Positions 17,260 through 25,268 are shown, counted from the first letter of the stretch. The stretch: DNA of 64,000 bases from Klebsiella oxytoca (GCF_009707385.1 NZ_CP046115.1:4588001-4652000), one strand, 5' to 3'. The notes: a model not told the origin generated them from the letters alone. Numbers and translations: made by a program.

Positions 17260-18182
17260 ACTGCCTCCGGCTTTTTCTGCTGGCGGCGAGTATCGTGGTC
17301 GATACCGCCCTCCACCGCCCATTCGGTAAAGGAAACGAGCGAGTGCTCCAGTTCGCGCGGCTGCCAGTTTTCCGTCAGATAATCATCGTTGGTGTAATAC
17401 TCGAAGGCGCCGCCGGTCGGGCTGTTGACGTACCAGAAGTAGGCCGAAGAGACCGGATGACGGCCTGGGCCGATAAAGGTGCTCCAGGCATTTTTATTCA
17501 TCGCGATGCCGCCGCCGATCACCTCGTGAATATCGCGAACGGTAAAAGCAACATGGTTTAATCCGGGCTTGCGGCCAGGTAGCTGCAGCAGAAAGAGATT
17601 GTGGTGGCCGCCGTGCACGCCGCAGCGCAAGAATACCGCGCGATTAATGTAGCGGTCTGAAACCTGGAAACCGAGGATCTCACGATAGAAGCTCTCCACG
17701 GCCGCCAGCTCTTCGACGAAGAACACCACGTGGCCTACGTTGATCGGCTGCGCGCGATCGTAAACCGGGCTTGGCGTGTCGATGCGGCGAATATCGCCCC
17801 ACTGGTTGATTGGTTCAACGTTCAGTTCCACCGGCGTCTGCTGGCTTACCTGAACGCGTAGGGTCATGCCGTTGGGATCGCGACACTCCAGCGCGCCGTC
17901 GATTTCACGAAAACCGGGTTGACGCTCAAGCTTCGGTCGCAGCGCATCCAGCGCCGCCTGGTCCGCCACGCCCCAGGTCATACGACGCAGCGTATTGCCC
18001 GCTTCAAAGGCCGGCGGCAGGTCCGCGGCGTCCGTCGGGTTAAGTTCGACGCGCGCGCCGCTGAGGGTAGTAAACACGCGGCCGCTGGCATCGCCAGTCA
18101 GGCCAAAATCCTGCATAAATTTAGCGCAATGCTGAAGGTCGTCTACGCCAAATTCCAGCTTTTCAATTCCGGTAATACTCAT
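17256..18182 (-). CDS. VOC-family extradiol ring-cleavage dioxygenase
   Basis: Two-domain vicinal-oxygen-chelate protein of 308 residues, likely an Fe(II) extradiol dioxygenase opening a catechol-type ring. The C-terminal domain has the 2-His-1-carboxylate triad: His151 (NVGHVVFF), His210 (GLNHVAFTVRD) and Glu261 (GGAFEYYTND). A His pair at 193-194 (GGHHNLFL) lies where second-sphere residues of the family are found. The N-terminal domain lacks these ligands, as usual for type I enzymes. The start at 18182 has a GAGGCGA ribosome site; a longer reading frame adds 20 unconvincing residues. It follows the IclR gene and overlaps the reductase by four bases. Confidence 0.88.
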   Translation of the reverse strand: MSITGIEKLEFGVDDLQHCAKFMQDFGLTGDASGRVFTTLSGARVELNPTDAADLPPAFEAGNTLRRMTWGVADQAALDALRPKLERQPGFREIDGALECRDPNGMTLRVQVSQQTPVELNVEPINQWGDIRRIDTPSPVYDRAQPINVGHVVFFVEELAAVESFYREILGFQVSDRYINRAVFLRCGVHGGHHNLFLLQLPGRKPGLNHVAFTVRDIHEVIGGGIAMNKNAWSTFIGPGRHPVSSAYFWYVNSPTGGAFEYYTNDDYLTENWQPRELEHSLVSFTEWAVEGGIDHDTRRQQKKPEAV

Positions 18183-18269
18183 TGTGATCGCCTCTTTACC
18201 GTTCAGTCGCCCGAATTTGGGCGTAAAACATGCCCGACGCATTCAAGCGCCTGCTGTTAAGTGTTTGAT

Positions 18270-19058
18270 TTAACTAGCCTGCGACAAATATCCCAGGAAA
18301 CCGGAAATTCTGTCCGCCGCTATGCTGACGTCGTTCTGTAACCGTTCGCGATCGCTTTGCGGGATCTCATCGGATGGCACCAGAATACTTACCACCCCGG
18401 CCACCCGGCCGCTGCGGTCATACACCGGATAGACAATCGATGAGATACCGTGGCGGAAGAACGATTCGCCGATTACGTACCCGCGGGCTTTATCCTGCTG
18501 CACCATCTGCCACAGCGCTTCGCGATCGTGCAGCTGGCCCGGGGTATTGCCCGGCAGCCGCTCGTCGGGGAACAGCTGTTCGAACTCGCTGCGTGGAACA
18601 TCGGTCAGCAGCATGCGGCCCAGCGAAGTACAGTGCACCGGCAGCCGCGTGCCGACGCTGACCTGGTTTATCCGCGAACCGGCAGCGCTGACGCGGGCGA
18701 TATAGATAATGTCCCGGCCGTCGCGGATCGCCAGATGGCTGCTGCACTGGCTGACATCGCGAAGCTGCTCGATAACCGGCTGGCCCACCTGCGCAATATC
18801 CAGCGAGGCGATATATTCAAAGCCCAGCCGCAGCACGTTCATCCCCAGCGAAAAGGTGTTGGTACGCGCGTTGCGCTCAAGAAAACCCATATACTCAAGC
18901 GTCTGCACCACGCGATAGGCGGTTGCTTTCGGCATATCCACCAGCCGATGCAGCTCGGCGAAGGTCAGTTCGCGATGCTGTTCGCCGAAGGCCAGCAGCA
19001 GCTGTAAACCGCGCTCAAGACCGGGCACCAGATACTTCACTTCCTGATCGTTCGCCAT
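18270..19058 (-). CDS. IclR-family transcriptional regulator
   Basis: DNA-binding regulator of 262 residues with an N-terminal winged helix (about 15-75, including FAELHRLVDMPKATAYRVVQ) and a C-terminal effector-binding domain (GRDIIYIARVS, VGTRLPVHCTSLGRMLL, RGYVIGESFF, SILVPSDEI). IclR proteins of this kind, such as PcaR and PobR, control aromatic catabolism and bind inducing acids. The start MANDQEV has a GAGG site; a longer form would overlap the SDR gene upstream. It sits inside the operon it probably controls. The palindromes at 21501-21516, 21771-21786 and 21818-21833 are the likely binding sites. Confidence 0.9.
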   Translation of the reverse strand: MANDQEVKYLVPGLERGLQLLLAFGEQHRELTFAELHRLVDMPKATAYRVVQTLEYMGFLERNARTNTFSLGMNVLRLGFEYIASLDIAQVGQPVIEQLRDVSQCSSHLAIRDGRDIIYIARVSAAGSRINQVSVGTRLPVHCTSLGRMLLTDVPRSEFEQLFPDERLPGNTPGQLHDREALWQMVQQDKARGYVIGESFFRHGISSIVYPVYDRSGRVAGVVSILVPSDEIPQSDRERLQNDVSIAADRISGFLGYLSQAS

Positions 19059-19071
19059 ACCGCCTCGCTTA

Positions 19072-19821
19072 TTAGTTAAAAACAAAACCGCCGTTGACCG
19101 GGATTAGCTGACCGGTGATAAATCGCGACAGATCGCTGAGCAGCCAGACCACGCTACCGGTGACATCCTCAGGCTGCTGCGCGCCGCTGAGCGCACGGCC
19201 ATTCTCATACAGCTGATGGCGCTCGGCGGGAACGTATTCCGTCGCCTCGACGCGGGTTAGCCCCGGCGCGATGGCATTAATACGGATCCGTTTTTCACCC
19301 AGTTCGCGGGCCATTGAACGGGTCATCGCAATCACCGCGCCCTTACTGGCGACATAGGCCATCAGTCGCGGAGCGCCCCACAGCGCGGTATCCGAGGCGA
19401 CGTTGACGATCCCAGCCCCTTCGCGCAGCAGCGGCACCGCCGCGCGAGTTACCAGCCAGGTGCCTTTGACGTTAACCGTCATCACCCGATCCCAGAGATC
19501 CGGATCGTAATCGAGCATATTTTTACCGCCGACGCCGGTGGCCATCGCGGCGTTATTCACTAACCCGTCAATTGGCCCCCGCTCACCGATAGCGTGGAAT
19601 ACCCGGTCGATCGAATCACCGTCAGCAAGATCGATGACGTGGGCTTCGATGCGGTGACCGTTTTCCTGGAGACGATGGGCGCTTTCCGCCAGCTCGCCTT
19701 GCAGAATGTCGCACATCACCACCGACGCGCCCTGTTCGGCGCAGGCGGCGGCAAAATGGTAGCCCAGGCCACGCGCCGCACCGGTAACAACAATGCGTTT
19801 ACCGTTCAGCAGGCCGTTCAT
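19072..19821 (-). CDS. Classical short-chain dehydrogenase/reductase
   Basis: NAD(P)-dependent oxidoreductase of 249 residues with a complete SDR active site: TGAARGLG (13-20), NNAA (89-92), Ser143, Tyr156 and Lys160 (YVASK). In Rieske oxygenase operons such an enzyme usually re-aromatises the cis-dihydrodiol to a catechol, and its position directly after the oxygenase (ATGA overlap at 19819-19823) supports that. An Asp near 38 (MCDIL) after the second beta strand suggests NAD preference. It contrasts with the second SDR of the cluster, which lacks Tyr and Lys. Confidence 0.9.
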   Translation of the reverse strand: MNGLLNGKRIVVTGAARGLGYHFAAACAEQGASVVMCDILQGELAESAHRLQENGHRIEAHVIDLADGDSIDRVFHAIGERGPIDGLVNNAAMATGVGGKNMLDYDPDLWDRVMTVNVKGTWLVTRAAVPLLREGAGIVNVASDTALWGAPRLMAYVASKGAVIAMTRSMARELGEKRIRINAIAPGLTRVEATEYVPAERHQLYENGRALSGAQQPEDVTGSVVWLLSDLSRFITGQLIPVNGGFVFN

Positions 19822-20843
19822 CAGGCTGCACCCTTCTGCTCTTCACGGATGGCCAGCTGTTCCTTCGCCGCTTTCTGCATCATGCGGCGCAGACGGGAAA
19901 GACCAACGTCGTGCTGATAAAGGTATTCATGATCGCGAGCATTCGGCGCCAGGCTTTCCAGCACCACGCGATCCTGTTCAAGTACTTCCCAGTGCAGTTT
20001 TTCCAGACGGTTGCGGTACATGAAACGCCACAGATCGCGCTGCCAACCTTGTACGCCGCGGATACGCCAGAAGAAGACGCGGCAGTTGTCGTTATCTTCC
20101 GGAACCACCATACCCACGATCCAGAAGTGGCCGCCTGGTCCAAAGCGTTTCTGATACGGGATAGAGAGACGCATCCAGTAGGTTCCGCTGTGGCCCAGCT
20201 CAACCCAGTCGAAGTTGACGCCGACCTGTCCTTTTTTCTCGAAGATAAAGCCGGTTTCCGTCGGCTGCAGGACCATATCGGCTTTGCGATCGCCTTCCGC
20301 CATCGAGTGTGATGAGGAGTGCAGATAGGTGCCGTGCATCGGGTCCATGACGTTTTCCAGCGCGTACTGGTAGTTACATTTCCACGCTGCGGTACACAGA
20401 AAGTTGCTGTATTTGTCACTATTAGCCAGCTCTTCGGGAAAGCTCAGTTCTTCCGGCTGCTGGTCTTCCGTAACGCCGAACCACAAGAAAATAGCGCCAT
20501 GAACTTCCTGGACGTTGTAGCTGCGAACGCACTTCTGGCCGACCAGCGGGCAGCGGTCAACCGCCGGAACATCTTTCACTTCACCGTCACCGGCCACTTC
20601 CACGCCGTGATACCAGCAGGCGATACGATCGCCCAGGTTCCAGCCCATCGACAGGCGCGCGCCGCGGTGCGGGCAGCGGTCTTCCAGCGCTTGTACCTGA
20701 CCGTCTTTATTACGCCAGATAACAATCTGCTCGCCGAGACGGGTAATGCCTACCGGCGCTGATTGCACTTCCCAGCTCGCCAGTACCGGATACCACAGAC
20801 CGCGTAGTCCTTTATCAAGATAGTTTTGTACCGTTGTTGTCAT
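19821..20843 (-). CDS. Rieske non-heme iron oxygenase, catalytic subunit
   Basis: Hydroxylates an aromatic substrate with electrons from a separate ferredoxin. The 340 residues have a Rieske [2Fe-2S] site (Cys57, His59, Cys76, His79 in CPHRG and CWYHG) and a mononuclear iron site (ENVMDPMHGTYLH: bridging Asp167, His170, His175). The start at 20843 has a GAGGA site; an upstream in-frame ATG gives 34 extra residues overlapping the next gene and is rejected. No beta-subunit gene exists, so it is an alpha-only oxygenase of the VanA/phthalate/carbazole-oxygenase type rather than benzoate-dioxygenase type. The substrate cannot be told from sequence; an aromatic acid or ether is the best guess. Confidence 0.92.
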   Translation of the reverse strand: MTTTVQNYLDKGLRGLWYPVLASWEVQSAPVGITRLGEQIVIWRNKDGQVQALEDRCPHRGARLSMGWNLGDRIACWYHGVEVAGDGEVKDVPAVDRCPLVGQKCVRSYNVQEVHGAIFLWFGVTEDQQPEELSFPEELANSDKYSNFLCTAAWKCNYQYALENVMDPMHGTYLHSSSHSMAEGDRKADMVLQPTETGFIFEKKGQVGVNFDWVELGHSGTYWMRLSIPYQKRFGPGGHFWIVGMVVPEDNDNCRVFFWRIRGVQGWQRDLWRFMYRNRLEKLHWEVLEQDRVVLESLAPNARDHEYLYQHDVGLSRLRRMMQKAAKEQLAIREEQKGAA

Positions 20844-20853
20844 CGCTGTGTCC

Positions 20854-21162
20854 TCAGTATCCGTTAACCTGCAAAAATGCCTCAAAGCTGCTTTCGTTCC
20901 ACGGTTCGCCCTGCTGGTCGTACATTCTGATGCCGTTAAGACCATTCACCAGTTCGCTCAGCGTTTCCGCGCCCTGTTCGAAAAGGGTTTCCAGCGTTGC
21001 GATAAGCTGAAGCTCCCAGTTTTCCGGCACCCGGCTACGGGTCTGCCAAATCAAATTATGGTAGTCGCCAGGCTGATGGATATTGCCATTACCACCCTCC
21101 GCCGGCGGCGTAAACTGACGGTTTTCCGGCAGCGCCGGGTTGAAGTCCAGGGATTCGCTCAT
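20854..21162 (-). CDS. 102-residue protein of unknown function between oxygenase components
   Basis: Small acidic cytosolic protein lying between the Rieske ferredoxin (ATGA overlap) and the oxygenase (10 bases), so it is translated with them. Residues about 30-60 are predicted helical (DYHNLIWQTRSR, LQLIATLETLFEQG). The C-terminal half (LSELVNGLNGIRMYDQQGEP followed by WNESSF) resembles the helical repeat at the C-terminus of large serine recombinases (LN..G....G..W....). I recall similar proteins annotated as recombinase-like helix-turn-helix proteins beside Rieske oxygenases. No metal-binding Cys/His cluster is seen. It could be an assembly factor, a small subunit or a regulator; none is demonstrated. 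Confidence 0.75.
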   Translation of the reverse strand: MSESLDFNPALPENRQFTPPAEGGNGNIHQPGDYHNLIWQTRSRVPENWELQLIATLETLFEQGAETLSELVNGLNGIRMYDQQGEPWNESSFEAFLQVNGY

Positions 21163-21482
21163 GCCACGTTCTCCTCGATAAAAGTAATCTGGATCTGATT
21201 GTCGTATACCCGTACCGGGTAACGATTAAGGTTGCGGCCACCGGGGCCATGCAGGCACTGGCCAGTTTTGACGTCGAATACCGCTTCATGCAGCGGGCAT
21301 TCCACTTTGCCATCTTCAACAAATCCCTGGCTCAATAGCGCATAGGCATGAGGGCAAACGTCTTCCAGCGCGTAATATTCGCCATCAATCAAATAAATAC
21401 CGATTTCTTTACCGTCGATATTGCCGCTATAAGGAAAATCTTCCTGTACTTGCTCCGCGTCACATACGCCTATCCAGCTCAT
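21159..21482 (-). CDS. Rieske-type [2Fe-2S] ferredoxin
   Basis: Electron carrier from the flavin reductase to the Rieske oxygenase. The 107 residues include the cluster ligands Cys43, His45 (CPHAYA) and Cys62, His65 (CPLHEA), with FDVKTG following as in HcaC/BphA3 ferredoxins. It is the first gene of the leftward catabolic series, with a strong GGAGG site 7 bases before the ATG. A perfect 16-base palindrome lies 18-34 bases upstream of the start, so the operon is probably repressed there. It is told from nitrite-reductase small subunits (NirD) by length and by its partners. Confidence 0.92.
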   Translation of the reverse strand: MSWIGVCDAEQVQEDFPYSGNIDGKEIGIYLIDGEYYALEDVCPHAYALLSQGFVEDGKVECPLHEAVFDVKTGQCLHGPGGRNLNRYPVRVYDNQIQITFIEENVA

Positions 21483-21500
21483 CGCAATCCTCCAGGCTTT

Positions 21501-21516
21501 GTTTCATATATGAAAC
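21501..21516. promoter_or_regulatory. Perfect 16-base palindrome, probable IclR operator (site 1)
   Basis: GTTTCATATATGAAAC is fully self-complementary. It lies 19-34 bases before the ferredoxin start, at or just after the likely promoter of the catabolic series, where a bound repressor would block transcription. The same arms recur at 21771 and 21818. Confidence 0.75.
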
Positions 21517-21670
21517 TTTGTTTCTTATGTAATACGGTCAATATAAAAGCGACTAATATTTCGTCAAGCGTTAATGTGATTGAATTGTTAACAAAAGGCT
21601 TTTTAATTAGCTAAGTGTGGAATTGATCACGAAAAATTGCAGCCAGATGAAATGATGATATTTAAAGCGT

Positions 21671-21711
21671 GGTTTCATTATAAATATTACTACCTCTTCA
21701 AATTTGAAACC
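21671..21711. promoter_or_regulatory. Widely spaced half-sites of the same motif
   Basis: GGTTTCA (21671-21677) and TGAAACC (21705-21711) are inverted half-sites 27 bases apart in the middle of the divergent promoter region. They repeat the arms of the full palindromes and could be auxiliary contacts. Confidence 0.45.
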
Positions 21712-21770
21712 TGGCTATTGACTTCTTTTCATGGTGATCATTAAAAATGAACTCCACGGCAAATAGTCGG

Positions 21771-21786
21771 GTTTCACAGATGAAAC
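21771..21786. promoter_or_regulatory. Near-perfect palindrome, probable IclR operator (site 2)
   Basis: GTTTCACAGATGAAAC shares both arms with site 1. It lies about 120 bases before the divergent MFS gene. Confidence 0.7.
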
Positions 21787-21817
21787 AAACAATAATTTTT
21801 ACCTTTAAAAACATCAA

Positions 21818-21833
21818 GTTTCATAGATGAACC
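21818..21833. promoter_or_regulatory. Imperfect palindrome, probable IclR operator (site 3)
   Basis: GTTTCATAGATGAACC differs from site 2 by three bases. It starts 47 bases after site 2, between four and five helical turns, and lies about 75 bases before the MFS start. Confidence 0.65.
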
Positions 21834-21906
21834 ATTTTCATTAAGTGACTATTTCGCACGTTTAAAAAATAACAATCAGCATTGATGAAATTAGGCAAAG
21901 AGGCAA

Positions 21907-23130
21907 ATGATGACGGCAAGATGGCAAGGAACTCTGGCATTACTTTTGTTAATAATTATTTCTTATGTCGATCGGGTAAATATCTCAGTAATGATAATCA
22001 ACCCCGATTTCGCCGCTCACTTTCATTTAAATGAAAACAGAATGTTACAAGGCATGCTGATGACATGCTTTCTTCTGGGTTATGGATTCTCGGCTTTGTT
22101 ATTAACTCCGCTTATAGAAAGTAAGCTAAATTACCGTCAGGGACTGTTAGGCAGCGTTACCATATGGGCATTAGTGTGCGCAATCTCACCGCTTTTGGGT
22201 TCGCTGCTGGGAATGTTAATCGCGCGCATTGTGCTCGGCGTCGCCGAGGGGCCGCTCTTTTCGCTAAAAACCCGCTTTATCAACGATAATTTCGCCGCCG
22301 ATGAGGTTGGCAAACCCAACGCCGTGACCGCTCTTGGCGTCTCGCTTGGCCTGGCCGTAGGCTTCCCGCTGGTCACCTGGTTGATGGCCCACGTCGGCTG
22401 GATGGGGTCGTTTTACGCCCTGGCGGTGCTGAACCTGGCGCTTGGAGGTGGAGTGATCTTGCGCTTTTTGCCCGCCCCCGCCGCTAATGAACGCCGCGCG
22501 AAACCAGGCATCATCAAAACCTTTACTCTCGCGTGGCGCACGCCTCTGCTCGGCTGGATCCTGCTGGTGGAGATAGCCACCCTCAGCTATCTGTGGGGCA
22601 GCAGCGCCTGGCTGCCTGCCTGGCTGCGCGACGAACATCACTTTTCGCTCCAGGCTACCGGCATGCTGGCAGCGCTCCCCTTCCTGCTGAGCCTGGGATC
22701 AAAATTTCTCGGCGGGGTGCTCCTCGATAAGATGCGACCGGAGCAAGCGCCAGTGCTGTTTATTTTCGGCGGCCTGCTGACTGCCCTTTCGGTACTGGCG
22801 CTCATGCTCAGTCAGCAAACGGCGATGCTGGCGCTTTTTATGCTGGCGGCGAACGTTTTCTGGGGATTGCAGGGCGCAGCAATTCCCGCGGTCATACAGC
22901 ACCATGCGCCGCGTGAAGCGGTGGGCAGCGCCTATGGGATCATTAACGGTATCGGCAATATCTGCGCGGCGTTTATTCCACTGCTGATGGGAATGGTGAT
23001 GAAATCGGTGGGCTCGGTGAGTTCGGGTTTTTCGGTGCTGGTGGTATCACAGCTGGTTACGCTCTGTGCCGGAGGCGTACTGCTGCTGCGCATGCGTCGC
23101 GCAGCAGCAGTAAACACCTCTATCCCCTAA
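21907..23130 (+). CDS. MFS transporter, divergent from the catabolic series
   Basis: Inner-membrane carrier of 407 residues with about 12 membrane segments. Helix 1 carries SYVDRVNISVMI and helix 4 carries GVAEGPLFSLKTRF, typical of the anion:cation symporter family. Its promoter region is shared with the ferredoxin-led series and holds three GTTTCAT/ATGAAAC palindromes, so the two are probably induced together. An ATGATG at 21907 allows either of two starts. It is followed at once by an ERIC element and then by the convergent speB. Likely the main uptake system for the pathway substrate, with the in-operon MFS as a second carrier; this is inference from position. Confidence 0.88.
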   Translation: MMTARWQGTLALLLLIIISYVDRVNISVMIINPDFAAHFHLNENRMLQGMLMTCFLLGYGFSALLLTPLIESKLNYRQGLLGSVTIWALVCAISPLLGSLLGMLIARIVLGVAEGPLFSLKTRFINDNFAADEVGKPNAVTALGVSLGLAVGFPLVTWLMAHVGWMGSFYALAVLNLALGGGVILRFLPAPAANERRAKPGIIKTFTLAWRTPLLGWILLVEIATLSYLWGSSAWLPAWLRDEHHFSLQATGMLAALPFLLSLGSKFLGGVLLDKMRPEQAPVLFIFGGLLTALSVLALMLSQQTAMLALFMLAANVFWGLQGAAIPAVIQHHAPREAVGSAYGIINGIGNICAAFIPLLMGMVMKSVGSVSSGFSVLVVSQLVTLCAGGVLLLRMRRAAAVNTSIP

Positions 23131-23303
23131 ATAATTCGAGTTGCAGGACAAAACGGCTAGCCGTTTTGAACAGCGCTTGCGCTGGCCCCGTAGGGGCGAG
23201 GCCGAAGGCCCGAGTCACGCGGCGACGCAGAGAATCCCCAGGAGCTTACCCAAGTAAGTGACTGGGGTGAGCGAGGAAAATGCAACCTGAAGTATGACGG
23301 GGA
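23131..23303. repeat. ERIC element with internal insertion
   Basis: The core is unmistakable: GAATCCCCAGGAGCTTAC (23232-23249) followed by AAGTAAGTGACTGGGGTGAGCG-type sequence (23252-23273), the conserved centre of enterobacterial repetitive intergenic consensus elements. The ends, AATTCGAGTTGCA (from 23133) and TGCAACCTGAAGTA (from 23281), form imperfect inverted repeats. Between the left end and the core lie about 75 extra bases with their own inverted repeats (AAAACGGCTAGCCGTTTT at 23150-23167), so this is an insertion-bearing variant. It lies between the convergent MFS and speB genes at the right edge of the catabolic block. Confidence 0.88.
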
Positions 23304-23308
23304 TAGGC

Positions 23309-24229
23309 TTATTCGCCTTTTTTCGCCGCCTGAATGTAGAGCATTTCCAGCGCCAGCGTCGCCGCCGCCAGGGCGGTGATTTCGGACTGGTCATAGGCCG
23401 GCGCGACTTCCACCACGTCCATGCCGACGATGTTCAGATCCTTCAGGCCACGCACCAGCTTAATAGCGCGATCCGAAGTCAGGCCGCCGATCACCGGCGT
23501 ACCGGTGCCCGGAGCAAACGCCGGATCGAGACAGTCGATATCAAAGGTCAGATACACCGGCATATCGCCGACGATCTGCTTCACCTGAGCGATCACGTCA
23601 TCGACACTGCGATCGTTGACCTGGCCCGCATCAAGCACCGTAAAACCGTTGTCTTTATCAAACTCGGTACGGATACCGATCTGCACCGAATGATTCGGAT
23701 CGATCAGGCCCTCGTTCGGCGCAGTGTAGAACATGGTGCCATGGTCAAATTCGCAGCCGTTGGCGTAGGTGTCGGTATGCGCATCAAAATGCACCAGCGC
23801 CATTTTGCCGAAATGCTTAGCATGCGCGCGCAGCAGCGGCAGAGTCACAAAGTGATCGCCGCCGAAGGAGAGCATGCGTTTCCCTGCGGCCAGCAGTTTT
23901 TCCGCGTGGGCCTGCAGCTTTTCACTCATTTCACGCGCGTCGCCGAAGGCATAAACCAGATCGCCGCAGTCCACCACGTTCAGGCGTTCACGCATGTCAA
24001 AGTTCCACGGGAAACGGTTGTGTTCCCACGCAAGATTAGTAGAGACCTGACGGATCGCCGCCGGACCATGACGGCCGCCCGCGCGTCCGGAGGTCGCCAT
24101 ATCAAACGGTACGCCGGTGATGACCCAGTCCGCATCGCTGTCATACGGCATGAAATTCATCGGTAGACGCAGAAAACCAAATGCGTTGGATACCAGGGAG
24201 TTATCGTATTGATGACCTAAGGTACTCAT
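23309..24229 (-). CDS. speB: Agmatinase
   Basis: Hydrolyses agmatine to putrescine and urea, the second step of the arginine route to polyamines; cytosolic binuclear manganese enzyme. The 306 residues match E. coli SpeB in length and sequence. Metal ligands are visible in [22 protein letters not shown] and [11 protein letters not shown]. The ATG has an AAGAGG ribosome site. In E. coli speA directly precedes speB; here a lipoprotein gene and a palindromic repeat separate them, so speB must rely on its own promoter or on readthrough. A hairpin with T-run lies about 45 bases upstream. Confidence 0.97.
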   Translation of the reverse strand: MSTLGHQYDNSLVSNAFGFLRLPMNFMPYDSDADWVITGVPFDMATSGRAGGRHGPAAIRQVSTNLAWEHNRFPWNFDMRERLNVVDCGDLVYAFGDAREMSEKLQAHAEKLLAAGKRMLSFGGDHFVTLPLLRAHAKHFGKMALVHFDAHTDTYANGCEFDHGTMFYTAPNEGLIDPNHSVQIGIRTEFDKDNGFTVLDAGQVNDRSVDDVIAQVKQIVGDMPVYLTFDIDCLDPAFAPGTGTPVIGGLTSDRAIKLVRGLKDLNIVGMDVVEVAPAYDQSEITALAAATLALEMLYIQAAKKGE

Positions 24230-24270
24230 GGGTATGACCTCTTTTACCGTCGTTGTATTTGAAAAAAGAT

Positions 24271-24315
24271 ATAAAAAAACCCTTTCGCGTCGTTAGGCCC
24301 GACGAGAAAGGGTTT
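24271..24315 (-). terminator. Strong hairpin with T-run upstream of speB
   Basis: AAACCCTTTCGCGTCG (24277-24292) pairs with the segment ending GAAAGGGTTT at 24315, and seven T follow on the minus strand. It lies only about 42 bases before the speB start, so it either ends transcription from the lipoprotein gene or acts as an attenuator in the speB leader. Confidence 0.75.
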
Positions 24316-24319
24316 GATT

Positions 24320-24479
24320 TATACCCGTCATACTTCAAGCTGCTTGCGCGTTGGCTACGGGCTACTCGGCCCATCCATGAGCCTCACCCTAACGGGCCGC
24401 CGTTACACGGCGTTCAAATCAGCTCCCGGGGACTCACTTCCTTGCCGGCTTCCAACAACTCGAATTACTTTGGGTATAC
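24320..24479. repeat. Palindromic intergenic repeat, long copy
   Basis: Begins TATACCCGTCATACTTCAAG and ends AACTCGAATTACTTTGGGTATA, so the outer ends are inverted (TATACCC/GGGTATA). It contains the core GGGGACTCACT. A shorter relative is at 48536-48627. The inner ends resemble those of the ERIC element at 23131, suggesting related families. It holds no gene. Confidence 0.7.
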
Positions 24480-24536
24480 ATATAACGTATTGAGCGTAAT
24501 TATCGCCCTAAAACTACCCGGCTTCAAGCGAAGCGT

Positions 24537-25268
24537 TTATTTGCGGCAGGGCGGCGGCGCGAAGCCGTTGCTGTCTGCCGGGAAGGCCTGAGCGGAGCAC
24601 GGCGGCAACGTTTTTGCGGCCGGCCCCTGTAATGCAAATGCCGCAAAACCAATGACGCCGGTATTGCGTACGTCTCCGTGTGCAGAGTTAGCCGCATAGG
24701 AATCAGCAACATCAGAGAACTGAAATGCCGCTTCCGTATGCTTATCTTTTCTGAAGCCTTTGATCGTCAGCGACTCGCCCGCGTTAACAATGTAACCGTT
24801 GTTGTTTAGAGTGCCCGGTTTGCCGTTCAGCACGTCGAGCCCATCGACGGTTGTAACAATTTCATAATTCGTATCACGACTATAGTTACGCACATACAAT
24901 TGATAATTAGCGCCAACCTTCGCTGGAATAAAATATTGCCATTGTTGCGTCTGGCGGCTATAACGACGAGTAATCGGAAGAGAGTTAAAATTAGCGTCAC
25001 GAACCGCATATTCCAGTTCGTTAATACGAACACTGTATACCTTGTCATATCCCGACTGATAACGAGCTGAATAGTTTATCACTACTATTTCGGAGGGATC
25101 GCGCCCGGCACGCTCAGCCGAAACGCCTTGCACCGTTGAGTGTACATCGCCGCCCCAGGCGGTCCCTACTTCTGAAGCTGTTACATTACTGTTGTGCATT
25201 GAGCTTGAACAACCGCCCAGTAATAACAGTACTCCGGCAATTACGCTGTTAATCTTAAATCCTTTCAT
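24537..25268 (-). CDS. Predicted lipoprotein of unknown function
   Basis: A 243-residue envelope protein with a lipoprotein signal (INSVIAGVLLLLGGC, Cys20); the residues after Cys are SSS, so outer-membrane sorting is expected. The remainder is beta-rich, with repeated Tyr/Asn-containing stretches (SARYQSGYDKVYSVRINELEY, YQLYVRNYSRDTNYEI, GLDVLNGKPGTLNNNGYIV) and a conserved-looking segment ESLTIKGFRKDKHTEAAFQF. The C-terminus is Pro/Ala-rich with two Cys. I do not recognise the family. The gene is inserted between speA and speB, after the speA terminator, so it has its own promoter. It may serve the envelope rather than polyamine synthesis. Confidence 0.7.
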   Translation of the reverse strand: MKGFKINSVIAGVLLLLGGCSSSMHNSNVTASEVGTAWGGDVHSTVQGVSAERAGRDPSEIVVINYSARYQSGYDKVYSVRINELEYAVRDANFNSLPITRRYSRQTQQWQYFIPAKVGANYQLYVRNYSRDTNYEIVTTVDGLDVLNGKPGTLNNNGYIVNAGESLTIKGFRKDKHTEAAFQFSDVADSYAANSAHGDVRNTGVIGFAAFALQGPAAKTLPPCSAQAFPADSNGFAPPPCRK

